A DNA stretch of 64,000 nt from CAYYIS01 sp964470965 (lineage in GTDB: Bacteria > JAAXHH01 > JABIQT01), in contig CAYYIS010000001.1 of the NCBI GenBank assembly GCA_964470965.1, positions 62,001 through 126,000 on the forward strand, in the 5' to 3' direction. Below the pieces are notes generated by a model. The model searched no databases. It was not told where the DNA came from and saw only the letters and a list, made by a program, of their open reading frames with translations. A program made the translations under genes and the position numbers. Below are positions 27,110 through 35,885 of the stretch, in pieces (within the stretch, counting starts at the first letter, position 1; every line of letters starts with the position of its first letter).

Positions 27110-28321
27110 TCAATGCGATACCGCCGCCGCCGCTTTTTCGCCAACCAGTGCTTCTTCACGGAAACGGGACAGACGGAATGGGTAGATCAGGTCCGGTGTC
27201 CGATTTGTGGCGATTAGTTCCGCTGTCATCTTACCGGCGATGGGACCGGCTTTAAAGCCATAGGTTCCCCAGCCCACATCCAACACGTAGCCTTCGACTT
27301 CGTCCACCGTGCTGATTATTGGACTGTAGTCCGGTGTCATGTCGCACAAACCGGCCCATTGTCGTAGGATGCGGACTTCTTTCAGGCAGGGAAATAACTC
27401 AAGAATATGCGACGATGCATGTTCGAGGAACGGGAGCGTGGACCGCGTGCTGTAGGACGAATACGGATTGATTTCTTCGCCGATCACTAATTCGCCGCGA
27501 TCGGACTGGCTGACATAAAGGTGCAGCGTGGCGGAAACAATTACCTTGTCCAGAAATGGCTTCAACGGCTCGGTCACCAAAGCTTGCAAGGGATGGGTCA
27601 CGATTGGCAGATCAACGCCTACCATCCTGCTGATTGTGGAGCACCACCCCGCCGTAGCGTTGACCACCGTCCGCGTTTTAATTACACCTCTGCTTGTATG
27701 AACCGCGGCAATCCTAGCGTCCTCCACCGCAATATCCTGCACTTCCGTAAGTGGGTGGATTTGTACACCCATCCGATCAGCAGCCCTCGCATAGCCCCAC
27801 ACGACTGCGTCATGGCGGATGATGCCCCCCGGTGGATGATACAATGCCGCAAGAATCGGATATCGGGCTGTGCGGCTAATGTCGATCGCGGGCACCATCT
27901 TCTTGATTTCTTCCGGATACACCATGCGGCTGTCCACATCGAGCAATGCGTTGTTGTCCGCCCGGACCTGGAGGCCATTGATACCTGTATCCGTATGGGC
28001 GAGCGTCATATGGCCGTGTTGAGAGAACAAAAGATTAAAGTCCAGTTCCTTTCCCAGTTGTTCGTAGATCTTGACGCTTTTATCGTAGAAGGCCACACCT
28101 TCCGGTGTCCGGTAGTTGGAACGTATGATGGCGGTGTTCCGCCCGCTGGCTCCACTGCCTATGTACCACTTGTCCACCACCGCCACGTTTGTGATGCCTT
28201 GCTTTGCCAGATAATAGGCGGTCGCCAGGCCATGGAGGCCGCCGCCGATAATGACCACATCGTAGGTATCATCCAGATCGTAGGAACGCCACATGCGCTC
28301 CTTTCTAAAAAGTTGAAACAT
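27110..28321 (-). CDS. mgdA: N-methylglutamate dehydrogenase, beta (SoxB-like) subunit
   Basis: This FAD-dependent oxidoreductase, homologous to the heterotetrameric sarcosine oxidase beta subunit, carries the amine-oxidising site. The dinucleotide motif GGGLHGLATAYYLA is near the N-terminus. The conserved IRHDAVVWGYA includes the histidine that binds FMN covalently in the sarcosine oxidase beta subunit. With the other subunits it should oxidise N-methylglutamate to glutamate, passing the methyl carbon to tetrahydrofolate. Of two adjacent ATGs, the second (28321) has better spacing from AGGAG. It is separated by 323 nt from mgdD, unlike the tight soxBDAG order known elsewhere. Sarcosine oxidase itself is the alternative. 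Confidence 0.85.
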   Translation of the reverse strand: MFQLFRKERMWRSYDLDDTYDVVIIGGGLHGLATAYYLAKQGITNVAVVDKWYIGSGASGRNTAIIRSNYRTPEGVAFYDKSVKIYEQLGKELDFNLLFSQHGHMTLAHTDTGINGLQVRADNNALLDVDSRMVYPEEIKKMVPAIDISRTARYPILAALYHPPGGIIRHDAVVWGYARAADRMGVQIHPLTEVQDIAVEDARIAAVHTSRGVIKTRTVVNATAGWCSTISRMVGVDLPIVTHPLQALVTEPLKPFLDKVIVSATLHLYVSQSDRGELVIGEEINPYSSYSTRSTLPFLEHASSHILELFPCLKEVRILRQWAGLCDMTPDYSPIISTVDEVEGYVLDVGWGTYGFKAGPIAGKMTAELIATNRTPDLIYPFRLSRFREEALVGEKAAAAVSH

Positions 28322-28644
28322 CATGTCTCCTTAGTCAGGAATATTGAATCCAGCTAATGCATTCCTGGCCAGTATGCTCTCTGACTTTCTGTACCAATTC
28401 TTATTTCGTCCGAAAGAATCCGGATCATCGGGAGTATCCGGTCCAGCGCCTCCCACAATTGCGCAAGCCCCACCTGAAATCAGGAATCATCAGTTCCATT
28501 CACATCTGGTGGCAGTCTCGTTGGCCCGATGAATGATTTCGTAAGGAAGCAAGACGGCAAACATCAATGCAGCATAGGAGTCGATTTCCGTCCCTTTTTC
28601 ATAAATTTATACGGTTGATGTTGTGGGACATAGACGAGTACCCA
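28322..28644 (-). other. Intergenic within the mgd genes
   Basis: Between mgdD and mgdA there are 323 nt without a credible gene. Apart from the AAGGAG ribosome site of mgdA, I see no promoter, hairpin or decayed frame. Confidence 0.5.
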
Positions 28645-29325
28645 TTAGGTATCCAACGTCTGATAGGCCATATATCCGATAGCCTGCAATCCGAAATCCT
28701 CTCCAGCATTGCAGACCGCTTTCCAGACGAATTCACCGTAAAAGCGCGGCACAAGAAGCCAGAATGCGGGCAGATCCGCCAGGTCGTCTCTGACCAGTAG
28801 TACGGATACCTTCATGGCAGAACCCTGAAGGCAGGCTCCCGAAGGCAGGCGCGAGGGCCGTACATCAAGTGGCGTTATCCTGTGCAGCACATCCAGACTG
28901 CGCGGCCCCAAAAGCTGCAGAGCGCAGTATACCGAGGTAACGTCCGTGATATGGAGCCGTTCCTCTCTACCATCAGCCAGTGCCGCCAAGGCGGCGTTGG
29001 TAGCGTCCGCTGGAACGATCATAAGCCCTTGGTCGCTACGCAGCCAGCAGCACAGACCGGTGACACCGTCCGCAACGGTAAGATAAGCCGTTTGTTGAGG
29101 CATAACCTCGGTTTTGTATACGCCCGATGACCAGGGGGCAAGTCCTTTACCGTTGAGTTCTATTTTCCCTACATCACTCCGATCGATCAGCCCTACGGAA
29201 TCCCGTAACGCAGCTGACTCTTGCTCTGGAAACGTATATCGTTCCGGAACCAGCCAGCCAGCCCGTTCGGCCATAGTCGCCCCGTGAGTCATGTGGTGGG
29301 TATATACGGGGGAATGCTTATGCAA
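28645..29325 (-). CDS. mgdD: N-methylglutamate dehydrogenase, gamma (SoxG-like) subunit
   Basis: A 226-residue homologue of the sarcosine oxidase gamma subunit, a GcvT-like folate-binding-fold protein that helps assemble the tetramer. LIDRSDVGKIELNGKG near residue 45 and DVTSVYCALQLLGPRSLDVL are typical of the family. The start is TTG, supported by AGGAG 7 nt upstream and by the 10-nt gap after mgdC. It is the least conserved subunit, so the assignment rests on both sequence and position directly after the alpha subunit. Confidence 0.82.
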   Translation of the reverse strand: MHKHSPVYTHHMTHGATMAERAGWLVPERYTFPEQESAALRDSVGLIDRSDVGKIELNGKGLAPWSSGVYKTEVMPQQTAYLTVADGVTGLCCWLRSDQGLMIVPADATNAALAALADGREERLHITDVTSVYCALQLLGPRSLDVLHRITPLDVRPSRLPSGACLQGSAMKVSVLLVRDDLADLPAFWLLVPRFYGEFVWKAVCNAGEDFGLQAIGYMAYQTLDT

Positions 29326-29335
29326 AACGGATCTC

Positions 29336-32200
29336 CTATGCCCTTAATCGTTCACCTTCCGGATCATAAAACGGCTTGTTGTAAACATGAGCAGACGCAT
29401 AACCATGATCCAGATGAATCGTTAGCGGCTGCCCTTCCTCTGCCAAGCCGGATGGCACCCAGGCCATTCCTATACCCCTGCCTACGCCGGGGCTGTAACG
29501 GAAGCTGGTGACGCGGCCGACGGAATTACCATTCGCTACGATCGAGTTGCCGTCCACCACCTCTGCATCTTCGTCCACCATGATGCCCACCAGTTTATTT
29601 TTCAGGCCCCGCTCTTTCACTCGCATCAGCGCTGCTTTGCCTATAAAATCCTTTTTCCTGAAATGTACCACCCAGGACATATCCGCTTCAAGTGGGTTGG
29701 ACAGCGCGTCCGTATCCTGTCCTACGATGATGTGCTTCTTCTCCAAACGTAGCAGCCGTTGAGTATCCACACCAAACGGAGCGATGCCGTTGGGCCTGCC
29801 GGCTTCCATCAGCGCATTCCAGAGCGCCGGGCCGTGCGCGGCAGGCGTATGAATCTCGTACCCCAATTCCCCAACGAAGCCGATGCGCAGCATCAACGCC
29901 GGAATGCCCGCGATCTCGCCTTCCGGTGCATCCATGTAAGGGAAGGCTTTGGTGGACAGGTCCATATCCGTTACGGTAGCCAGTACTTCGCGCGATCGGG
30001 GCCCGGCCAGGTTTACAGCGGAATAGCCGGCGGTGACGTTGGTGACCGCCACGTCCATATCGGTTCCTGCGGTCCACCACTCCAGCCATTCATGAACGAA
30101 TTCAACATTGCCGCTCGTCGTGGTGATGAAAAAGTGATCATCCGAAAGCCGAGTGACGGTGCCATCGTCGACGATGATACCGCTGTCATCACACATCACT
30201 CCGTAGCGAACTCGGCCCGGTTTGAGAGTTTTTAAGCGGTTGGTATAGACTTTGTCCAGCAGTCGCTCTGCGTCCTTCCCCTTGATGTCCAGTTTGCCCA
30301 GCGTTCCCACATCGATAAGGCCTACACGTTCGCGTACTGCTCTGTATTCGTCTGTGACAGATGTATAAACCTTCGGTCGCATCCACTGTCCCATGCCCAT
30401 CTGTTCGGCGCCCAACCCCACGTGCACATGGTGAAGCGGTGTATACATAACCGGCTCTTCGATGGCGCCGGCCAGAGCGCCAAACGAGATCGGTGTCACA
30501 GGTGGGCGGGATGTGGTGGTGCCGGTCTCATCGATTGTGCGTCCGGTCTGACGCGCACACAAGTGGATAGAAGCCATGGCGCACATTCGCCCTTGGCAAG
30601 GGCCCATGGACAGCGTGCTGTATCGCTTGAGCGTCTCGATGTGTTCATATCCCTCTTCAATGGCGTCACAGATATCTTTTTCGGTTAGATCCTCGCATAG
30701 ACAAACGAATTTTTTCTTGTCTTTATGGGAAATGGTTATGAGGGATGGTGCCTTCTTCGGTTGCTCCTGAAGCTCGGCCGCACGACATCTGAGTTCGTCG
30801 CATCGTCCGATAGTCTCTTCATCCCCGAATCCTAGGTCATTCGCTGCCTGTAGTCCGGCCGCCTGTCCTTCACACTTGTGCGCGTCCGCTCCGTGAGTCC
30901 CGTTCACATCACCGGCTACGGCTACGGAAGGCGGTAGTGCACTCGGTACGAATCTACCGAGCTCCGGATCAAACTTTAATTTTCCGCCGGACTGGTAAAT
31001 CAACCCCGCCGCCGCTTCAAAGCCAGTTGATACCACGATCAGGTCACAGGCGATGTGCTGTTCCGTACCGGGCATTGTGTTCCCATCCGCATTGAGTTGC
31101 ACGAGGGCTGCGCCATTCACATTTCGCCCCCCGCTGGCTTCAGATATTGTATGGCCGTGGAGCATCCGCGCGCCTGATTGCTGCAATGCTTCGGTTACCG
31201 GATGATTCGGAAAAACCTCCCGTGCGTCTACCACGGCTTCGATGGTCACGCCTGCTTCCAGCAGGTCCGCCGCAACCGCCAGCCCGTAGTCGTTATTCGT
31301 CACGACCACGGCCCGTTCACCCGCCACGACGCCGTCCAGGTGTAGCATCCGCTGTACGCCGCTGCCCAGCATGACGCCGGGGAGATCGTTGTTCTTGAAG
31401 ATCAGCGGATGCTCGAACATCCCAGTCGCTATGATGGTTCGCTTTGTCCGGATCTGGATTACCCGTTCTCCCTGCACAACGCCGACCAGGTCACCTTCGT
31501 AGAAACCGAACGCGGTGGCATTCAGAAACGTCTCGATGTTCGGTTCTGTCGCCAACTCCGCTGCTAGCGCCCGTGCGCTGTCTTCCGTCCGTCCGAACCT
31601 GAGGTGTCCCCCAATTGACGTCTGATCGTCCACCAGCACCACTTCCGCCCCGGCCCGTGCCGCTTGCAGGGCCGCCGAGATGCCGGCTGGGCCGCCACCA
31701 ATCACCATTACATCCGAATGTCGGTATTCTTTCCGATAATCATGCTCCGGTACCGTCTCTATGTCGACCTCTCCAAGCCCTGCTATTCGTCGGATAACCG
31801 ACTCGTACACCGGCCAAAGCCACCGCGGCCGGATCATGCTCTTGTAGTAGAAACCCACCGGCATTAACGCTCCAAACGCCTGGATCGCCGAAAATACATC
31901 CGTCTCCACCGATGGCCAGGCGTTCTGCCCATGGATCTTCTGTCCTTCCTGCACCGGCGTCATACATGCCCGGACATTGGGTTCGCCATTCACGTTCACC
32001 ATACAATTGGGACACCTACCGGCCATACAAAGTAACCCGCGCGGCCGATGGTATTTGAAACTTCGGCTGAATATCCGAACCCCAGCCCCATACATCGCCC
32101 CTGCGATCGTCTGCCCCTCTCGGGCAAGGATCTGGCGGCCTTCATAGGCGATGGAGACCGGTGCAGGATTTTCTACCTCTTTGTTCTCTAGGTGGTTCAA
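29336..32200 (-). CDS. mgdC: N-methylglutamate dehydrogenase, alpha (SoxA-like) subunit
   Basis: A 954-residue alpha subunit. Domains in order: an N-terminal ferredoxin-like region with cysteines (LCMAGRCPNCMVN), an FAD/NAD-binding region with VIGGGPAGISAALQAARAG, a cysteine-containing linker (FVCLCEDLTE, GPCQGRMCAM) and a C-terminal aminomethyltransferase (GcvT) half that captures the one-carbon unit on tetrahydrofolate. This is the domain order of heterotetrameric sarcosine oxidase alpha and MgdC. The start appears to be TTG with GGAG 10 nt upstream. It overlaps no neighbour and is followed 10 nt later by mgdD. Confidence 0.9.
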   Translation of the reverse strand: MNHLENKEVENPAPVSIAYEGRQILAREGQTIAGAMYGAGVRIFSRSFKYHRPRGLLCMAGRCPNCMVNVNGEPNVRACMTPVQEGQKIHGQNAWPSVETDVFSAIQAFGALMPVGFYYKSMIRPRWLWPVYESVIRRIAGLGEVDIETVPEHDYRKEYRHSDVMVIGGGPAGISAALQAARAGAEVVLVDDQTSIGGHLRFGRTEDSARALAAELATEPNIETFLNATAFGFYEGDLVGVVQGERVIQIRTKRTIIATGMFEHPLIFKNNDLPGVMLGSGVQRMLHLDGVVAGERAVVVTNNDYGLAVAADLLEAGVTIEAVVDAREVFPNHPVTEALQQSGARMLHGHTISEASGGRNVNGAALVQLNADGNTMPGTEQHIACDLIVVSTGFEAAAGLIYQSGGKLKFDPELGRFVPSALPPSVAVAGDVNGTHGADAHKCEGQAAGLQAANDLGFGDEETIGRCDELRCRAAELQEQPKKAPSLITISHKDKKKFVCLCEDLTEKDICDAIEEGYEHIETLKRYSTLSMGPCQGRMCAMASIHLCARQTGRTIDETGTTTSRPPVTPISFGALAGAIEEPVMYTPLHHVHVGLGAEQMGMGQWMRPKVYTSVTDEYRAVRERVGLIDVGTLGKLDIKGKDAERLLDKVYTNRLKTLKPGRVRYGVMCDDSGIIVDDGTVTRLSDDHFFITTTSGNVEFVHEWLEWWTAGTDMDVAVTNVTAGYSAVNLAGPRSREVLATVTDMDLSTKAFPYMDAPEGEIAGIPALMLRIGFVGELGYEIHTPAAHGPALWNALMEAGRPNGIAPFGVDTQRLLRLEKKHIIVGQDTDALSNPLEADMSWVVHFRKKDFIGKAALMRVKERGLKNKLVGIMVDEDAEVVDGNSIVANGNSVGRVTSFRYSPGVGRGIGMAWVPSGLAEEGQPLTIHLDHGYASAHVYNKPFYDPEGERLRA

Positions 32201-32282
32201 TATCGAATAACTCCGTGTTGTGATTGACGAATTGTACGATCATTCCGTGTCTTCTGGATTATCCCGGTAATCAAACAATCCG

Positions 32283-32540
32283 TCAACCCATTCGCTGTCT
32301 CTCTGACTCTATAATCTCATTCTTTGCCGTATCCCTCATCGCCTGAAACCAGATCTTACATCCCGATCGATGGTGCCACCACTCTGCCTGGCGCCCTGAT
32401 TCGTTTTTTCGGATGTAGAGATAATCCGTCCACGTCTCCCCGGATGCGGACACATCAGGCCGTTCCTGCACCTCTCCGCCGAATCTGAATTCATAGACGT
32501 TGCGCGGTCCGCAGATGGGACAGGTAATTAGAAATGACAT
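32283..32540 (-). CDS. mgdB: N-methylglutamate dehydrogenase, delta (SoxD-like) subunit
   Basis: An 85-residue homologue of the zinc-binding delta subunit. CPICG near the N-terminus and WWHHRSGCKIWF provide the three cysteines and one histidine expected for zinc. The start is placed at 32540 (MSFLITCPICG) because AAAGG lies just upstream; a longer frame to 32624 adds a tail absent from family members. It lies 82 nt before the alpha subunit gene, in the usual D-A-G order of sox operons. Confidence 0.87.
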   Translation of the reverse strand: MSFLITCPICGPRNVYEFRFGGEVQERPDVSASGETWTDYLYIRKNESGRQAEWWHHRSGCKIWFQAMRDTAKNEIIESERQRMG

Positions 32541-32680
32541 GACTGCCTTTCTGTTGGGATTAAACGGTAAAGCTAGACTGAAATTAAAGTGCGGTACGGT
32601 GTTTCCCCTGGAAGGAGGCCCCACCGTCTCGGGAGTGATAACGTAATTTATACCGGGTAACGCGCCAATTCATCAGTCTG

Positions 32681-34051
32681 TTAATCATCTTTCTCGTTCC
32701 ACCCCGGCCCGCCGCCGAACACCCTTCTCGTTCCTACCAGTGGGATGCCCGTAATCATGGAGGCTTCCAGGGTGAGGGCGCGCATATCTTCAGGTTCCAG
32801 ATCATGGACGTCCGCTTTACCGCAGGCGCGGGCGAGCATCTGGATTTCCATGATAGTGGCGGAGAGAAAGTTGGCGGCCCGTTCCGCGGCTTCATCGATA
32901 GGCAGGCGCTTCATTAATTCCGGATCTTGGGTGGCGATGCCTACCGGACACATGCCGGTGTGGCAGTGGTGACAGGCGTGGGGTTCCGCGCCGAGGGCGT
33001 GGTAGTCCTCTTCATAGATCGGCTTGTTGCAGTTCAAAGCGATGAGTGCCGCAGTCCCTACATATATGGCATCCGCACCAAGCGCCATGGCTTTGGCGGC
33101 ATCGACACCGTTGCGTATGCCGCCTGCGATAATGAGCTGTACCTCTCCATACAGTTTCATGTCCTCCAGCGCCTCACGGGCCTCACAGACCGCTGCCAGC
33201 GTCGGGATGCCGGTATGGTCCATCAGGATATCCGGCGAGGCGCCGGTGCCGCCTTCCATGCCGTCTATCGCGATAATATCTGCCCCGGCTTTCGCCGCCA
33301 GCTTAACGTCATCATATACACGCGATGCGCCTATTTTTACGATGATCGGTACCTGCCAGTCGGTGGCCTCCCGCAGTTCTTCAATTTTGATAATCATGTC
33401 GTCCGGCCCCAGCATATCCGGATGCCGGCACGGACTCCGCTGATCCACGCCCACCGGTAAATCCCGCATTTCCGCGATTTGGTTCGACACTTTGGAGCCC
33501 AGGAGCAAACCACCGGTTCCTGGTTTGGCACCCTGGCCAATGGTTAATTCAATCCCGTCCGCCATCTGCAGGTGATGGACGTTGCATCCGTATCTGCTTG
33601 GCAGCACCTCGTAGATCAGAATTTCCGAGTTCTCTCGCTCCGCCGGAAGCATGCCACCGTCACCGGTGGTGGTGGAGGTGCCCATTTTTGTGGCGGCCCG
33701 TCCCAGCGCCACCTTGGCGTTGTATGAAAGGGCGCCGAAACTCATGCCGGTTATCATAACCGGAATATCGAGCTCGATCGGTTGTTTCGCGTATCGAGTA
33801 CCCAGGACTGTCTTTGTGTCGCAGCGCTCGCGGTATCCCTCTAGTGGAATGCGGGTCAGCGTACAGGGGATGAAAGTCAGGTCGTCCAACGAGGGCAGCG
33901 CCCGTTGCCGCAGTGTCCCGAACCCCCGTAACCGGTACCTTCCGAGATCCGCTTTCTCCTGCACCTCCGCGATCGCCTGCGGACTCCATAGCGCTCCCTG
34001 CCGTAGGACCCTCACCTCCTCCGGTGTATGCTCTGTCTGGTGCTCACTCAC
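32681..34051 (-). CDS. mgsC: N-methylglutamate synthase, FMN/Fe-S (GltB-like) subunit
   Basis: A 456-residue homologue of the FMN-binding synthase domain of glutamate synthase. The barrel carries MSFGALSYNAKVALG, GIELTIGQGAKPGTGG and the FMN-loop region DGMEGGTGASPD. The cluster-binding motif is CHHCHTGMCPVGIATQD. In the pathway it should combine gamma-glutamylmethylamide with a keto acid to give N-methylglutamate. The start is GTG. Gene order mgsA-mgsB-mgsC matches methylotroph clusters. The homologous GlxD proteins of rhizobia are the alternative name. Confidence 0.87.
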   Translation of the reverse strand: MSEHQTEHTPEEVRVLRQGALWSPQAIAEVQEKADLGRYRLRGFGTLRQRALPSLDDLTFIPCTLTRIPLEGYRERCDTKTVLGTRYAKQPIELDIPVMITGMSFGALSYNAKVALGRAATKMGTSTTTGDGGMLPAERENSEILIYEVLPSRYGCNVHHLQMADGIELTIGQGAKPGTGGLLLGSKVSNQIAEMRDLPVGVDQRSPCRHPDMLGPDDMIIKIEELREATDWQVPIIVKIGASRVYDDVKLAAKAGADIIAIDGMEGGTGASPDILMDHTGIPTLAAVCEAREALEDMKLYGEVQLIIAGGIRNGVDAAKAMALGADAIYVGTAALIALNCNKPIYEEDYHALGAEPHACHHCHTGMCPVGIATQDPELMKRLPIDEAAERAANFLSATIMEIQMLARACGKADVHDLEPEDMRALTLEASMITGIPLVGTRRVFGGGPGWNEKDD

Positions 34052-34097
34052 TTTGGGAAATCCCCTCTATTTTAGTTTGTTAGTCCGTCACTCCTGA

Positions 34098-34787
34098 TCA
34101 CAGCGCCGATTTCCACACGTTCCACTCACGTTTATCAAAATTCCACAATTTCCTGCCGGAGACAATCTTCCTGAATGCCCCGGGATGTTCGATGCCGAAG
34201 CTGGAGAGTTGGTTCGAAATCATAGACTGATCCTCGTCGCTCGGAGCCTCATCTACCGCGTCGTGCCCCAGCTCCGTGATGTGGCCGGCCACGAAGATGA
34301 CGCCTTCGTACAGAGAATCGCCGATACCTTCACCGGCGTCGCCACACACAATCATTGTTCCTTGCTGCATCATAAATCCGCTCATATAACCCACGTTGCC
34401 GCCGACGATCACAGTGCCGCCTTTCATGGCAATGCCGCACCGGGCCGCCGCGTTGCCGTTGATAACAACGCTGCCGCCCCTGATGGACGCGGCGGCGCCA
34501 TTGCCGGCGTGTCCGTCGACCATGATGGTACCGTCCATCATACCTTCACCCACGCCCCATCCGGCACTGCCGTGGATTGCGACTGTTGGGCCGTCTATCA
34601 GTCCGGCGCAGTAATAGCCGACGCTGCCATCTATTTCCAGTTGTACCGGCTGGACGAGTCCGACACCGATATTGTGCTGGGCGGAAGGGTTGGTAATGCG
34701 GACGGCTTCGGCTCCCTCCGCGATATGTTGTCTGATGCCGCGATTGATTTCCCGAACGTTTGTGTCCGTACCGTCGATGGTATTCAT
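34098..34787 (-). CDS. mgsB: N-methylglutamate synthase, GXGXG subunit
   Basis: A 229-residue stand-alone version of the C-terminal beta-helix domain of glutamate synthase. Repeated Gly-rich turns (GSAGWGVGEGM, GHAGNGAAAS, GNVGYMSGFM, GDAGEGIGDS) mark the GXGXG fold. It is a structural subunit linking amidotransferase and synthase parts. Its ATG overlaps the mgsA stop by 4 nt (ATGA), implying translational coupling and a stoichiometric complex. Confidence 0.87.
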   Translation of the reverse strand: MNTIDGTDTNVREINRGIRQHIAEGAEAVRITNPSAQHNIGVGLVQPVQLEIDGSVGYYCAGLIDGPTVAIHGSAGWGVGEGMMDGTIMVDGHAGNGAAASIRGGSVVINGNAAARCGIAMKGGTVIVGGNVGYMSGFMMQQGTMIVCGDAGEGIGDSLYEGVIFVAGHITELGHDAVDEAPSDEDQSMISNQLSSFGIEHPGAFRKIVSGRKLWNFDKREWNVWKSAL

Positions 34788-35716
34788 GCGGCCTCCAGTT
34801 TTTCCGAGGGGCCGGTCAGCCGCCAGGTGCGGATGGCACCCGGCTGGGGTTCAAGCGCCTGTACGTCCTGTCCGAAAACAGCACACAATGCCTGCTCTTC
34901 GGTGGCTATGGCCACGTAGGCTTCTGTCTCAAGAACCGTCAACGGCTTTAAACCGAACGGATCTTTTGCGAACCCTAACTGATCACCTGAAGCAGCCAGG
35001 TAGCAGAACGACCCATCGAAGTCCTGCATGGATGCTTTCAGCGCTTCATCGAAACTCATTCCCTGCGACATGCACATTTTCAGATAGATGCCGATAATTT
35101 CGGAGTCGTTTTCGGTATAGAAGCGGATGCCCCGCATTTCATACTGACGGCGCAGCTTATGGTAGTTTGTGATGTGTCCATTGTGCGCCACCGCTATATC
35201 GAGCGTGCCGTGAGCCCAGAACGGTTGTGAATGGCTCAGGTCGACTCTGCTCTCGGTAGAGAGACGCGTGTGTCCAATCGCGTGTGTGCCGGCAAAACCC
35301 TGTACGCCGTACGTCGAATCCAGATTCGCCGGAGACCCGACCTGCTTCACTATCTCCAAACTATGTCCCATGCTGACCACTTCAATCTCAGGATGCACGG
35401 CTTCCAGCGTCCGTTCCATCTCCATGGGATCCCCATTGAAAGAAGCTTCGATCCGCAGATATGAGCCTGTCACTGACGACTCAATCACATCCGCACACGC
35501 GGCCGCTTGTGCAATTACGGCCTCCGCCCTACCTGCCGGCGCTTCATGGTCACTCAGTTTTACCCTTAGAAGGAGGCCCGAACCGCGAGTATTAAAGGCC
35601 GCAATTCCGGCTGAATCCGGTCCGCGGCGCCCCAGCGCATTTAGCATGCCGAGCATGGTAGGTCCTATAGGACCTGCCGAGCCGGATCTGTCGATATATC
35701 CGACGATTCCGCACAT
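34784..35716 (-). CDS. mgsA: N-methylglutamate synthase, class II amidotransferase subunit
   Basis: A 310-residue Ntn-type glutamine amidotransferase. The protein begins MCGIVGYID, so Cys2 becomes the N-terminal nucleophile, and RRGPDSAGIAAF and the HNGHITNY glutamine-binding segment are present. It should release methylamine from gamma-glutamylmethylamide for the synthase subunit. It is first in the cluster, with AGGAG 8 nt before the ATG and a predicted promoter about 50 nt further upstream. Confidence 0.87.
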   Translation of the reverse strand: MCGIVGYIDRSGSAGPIGPTMLGMLNALGRRGPDSAGIAAFNTRGSGLLLRVKLSDHEAPAGRAEAVIAQAAACADVIESSVTGSYLRIEASFNGDPMEMERTLEAVHPEIEVVSMGHSLEIVKQVGSPANLDSTYGVQGFAGTHAIGHTRLSTESRVDLSHSQPFWAHGTLDIAVAHNGHITNYHKLRRQYEMRGIRFYTENDSEIIGIYLKMCMSQGMSFDEALKASMQDFDGSFCYLAASGDQLGFAKDPFGLKPLTVLETEAYVAIATEEQALCAVFGQDVQALEPQPGAIRTWRLTGPSEKLEAA

Positions 35717-35766
35717 GTTTCAACTCCTGTAATTTGGGACAACTTTTATGATATCCAACACAGGTA

Positions 35767-35795
35767 AGTGTACGGCGGTGGAGGATCATTGTCAA
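35767..35795 (-). promoter_or_regulatory. Promoter of the N-methylglutamate cluster
   Basis: On the minus strand, a perfect TTGACA (35790-35795), a 17-nt spacer and TACACT (35767-35772) precede mgsA by about 50 nt. Its -35 box occupies the same bases as the -35 box of the divergent plus-strand promoter. Confidence 0.5.
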
Positions 35796-35816
35796 TACGA
35801 ATTGTCATGATATTAT
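35789..35816 (+). promoter_or_regulatory. Divergent promoter of the class III aminotransferase
   Basis: TTGTCA (35789-35794), a 16-nt spacer and TATTAT (35811-35816), each five of six consensus matches. Transcription would begin near 35823, which excludes any translation start at or before that point and supports the TTG at 35886. Confidence 0.48.
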
Positions 35817-35885
35817 CTCTGGTTGACAGCGTCTATTCCTGCCTGTACCTTTGACACTGAAATCGTCACAATTAGGAAGGTGCAT

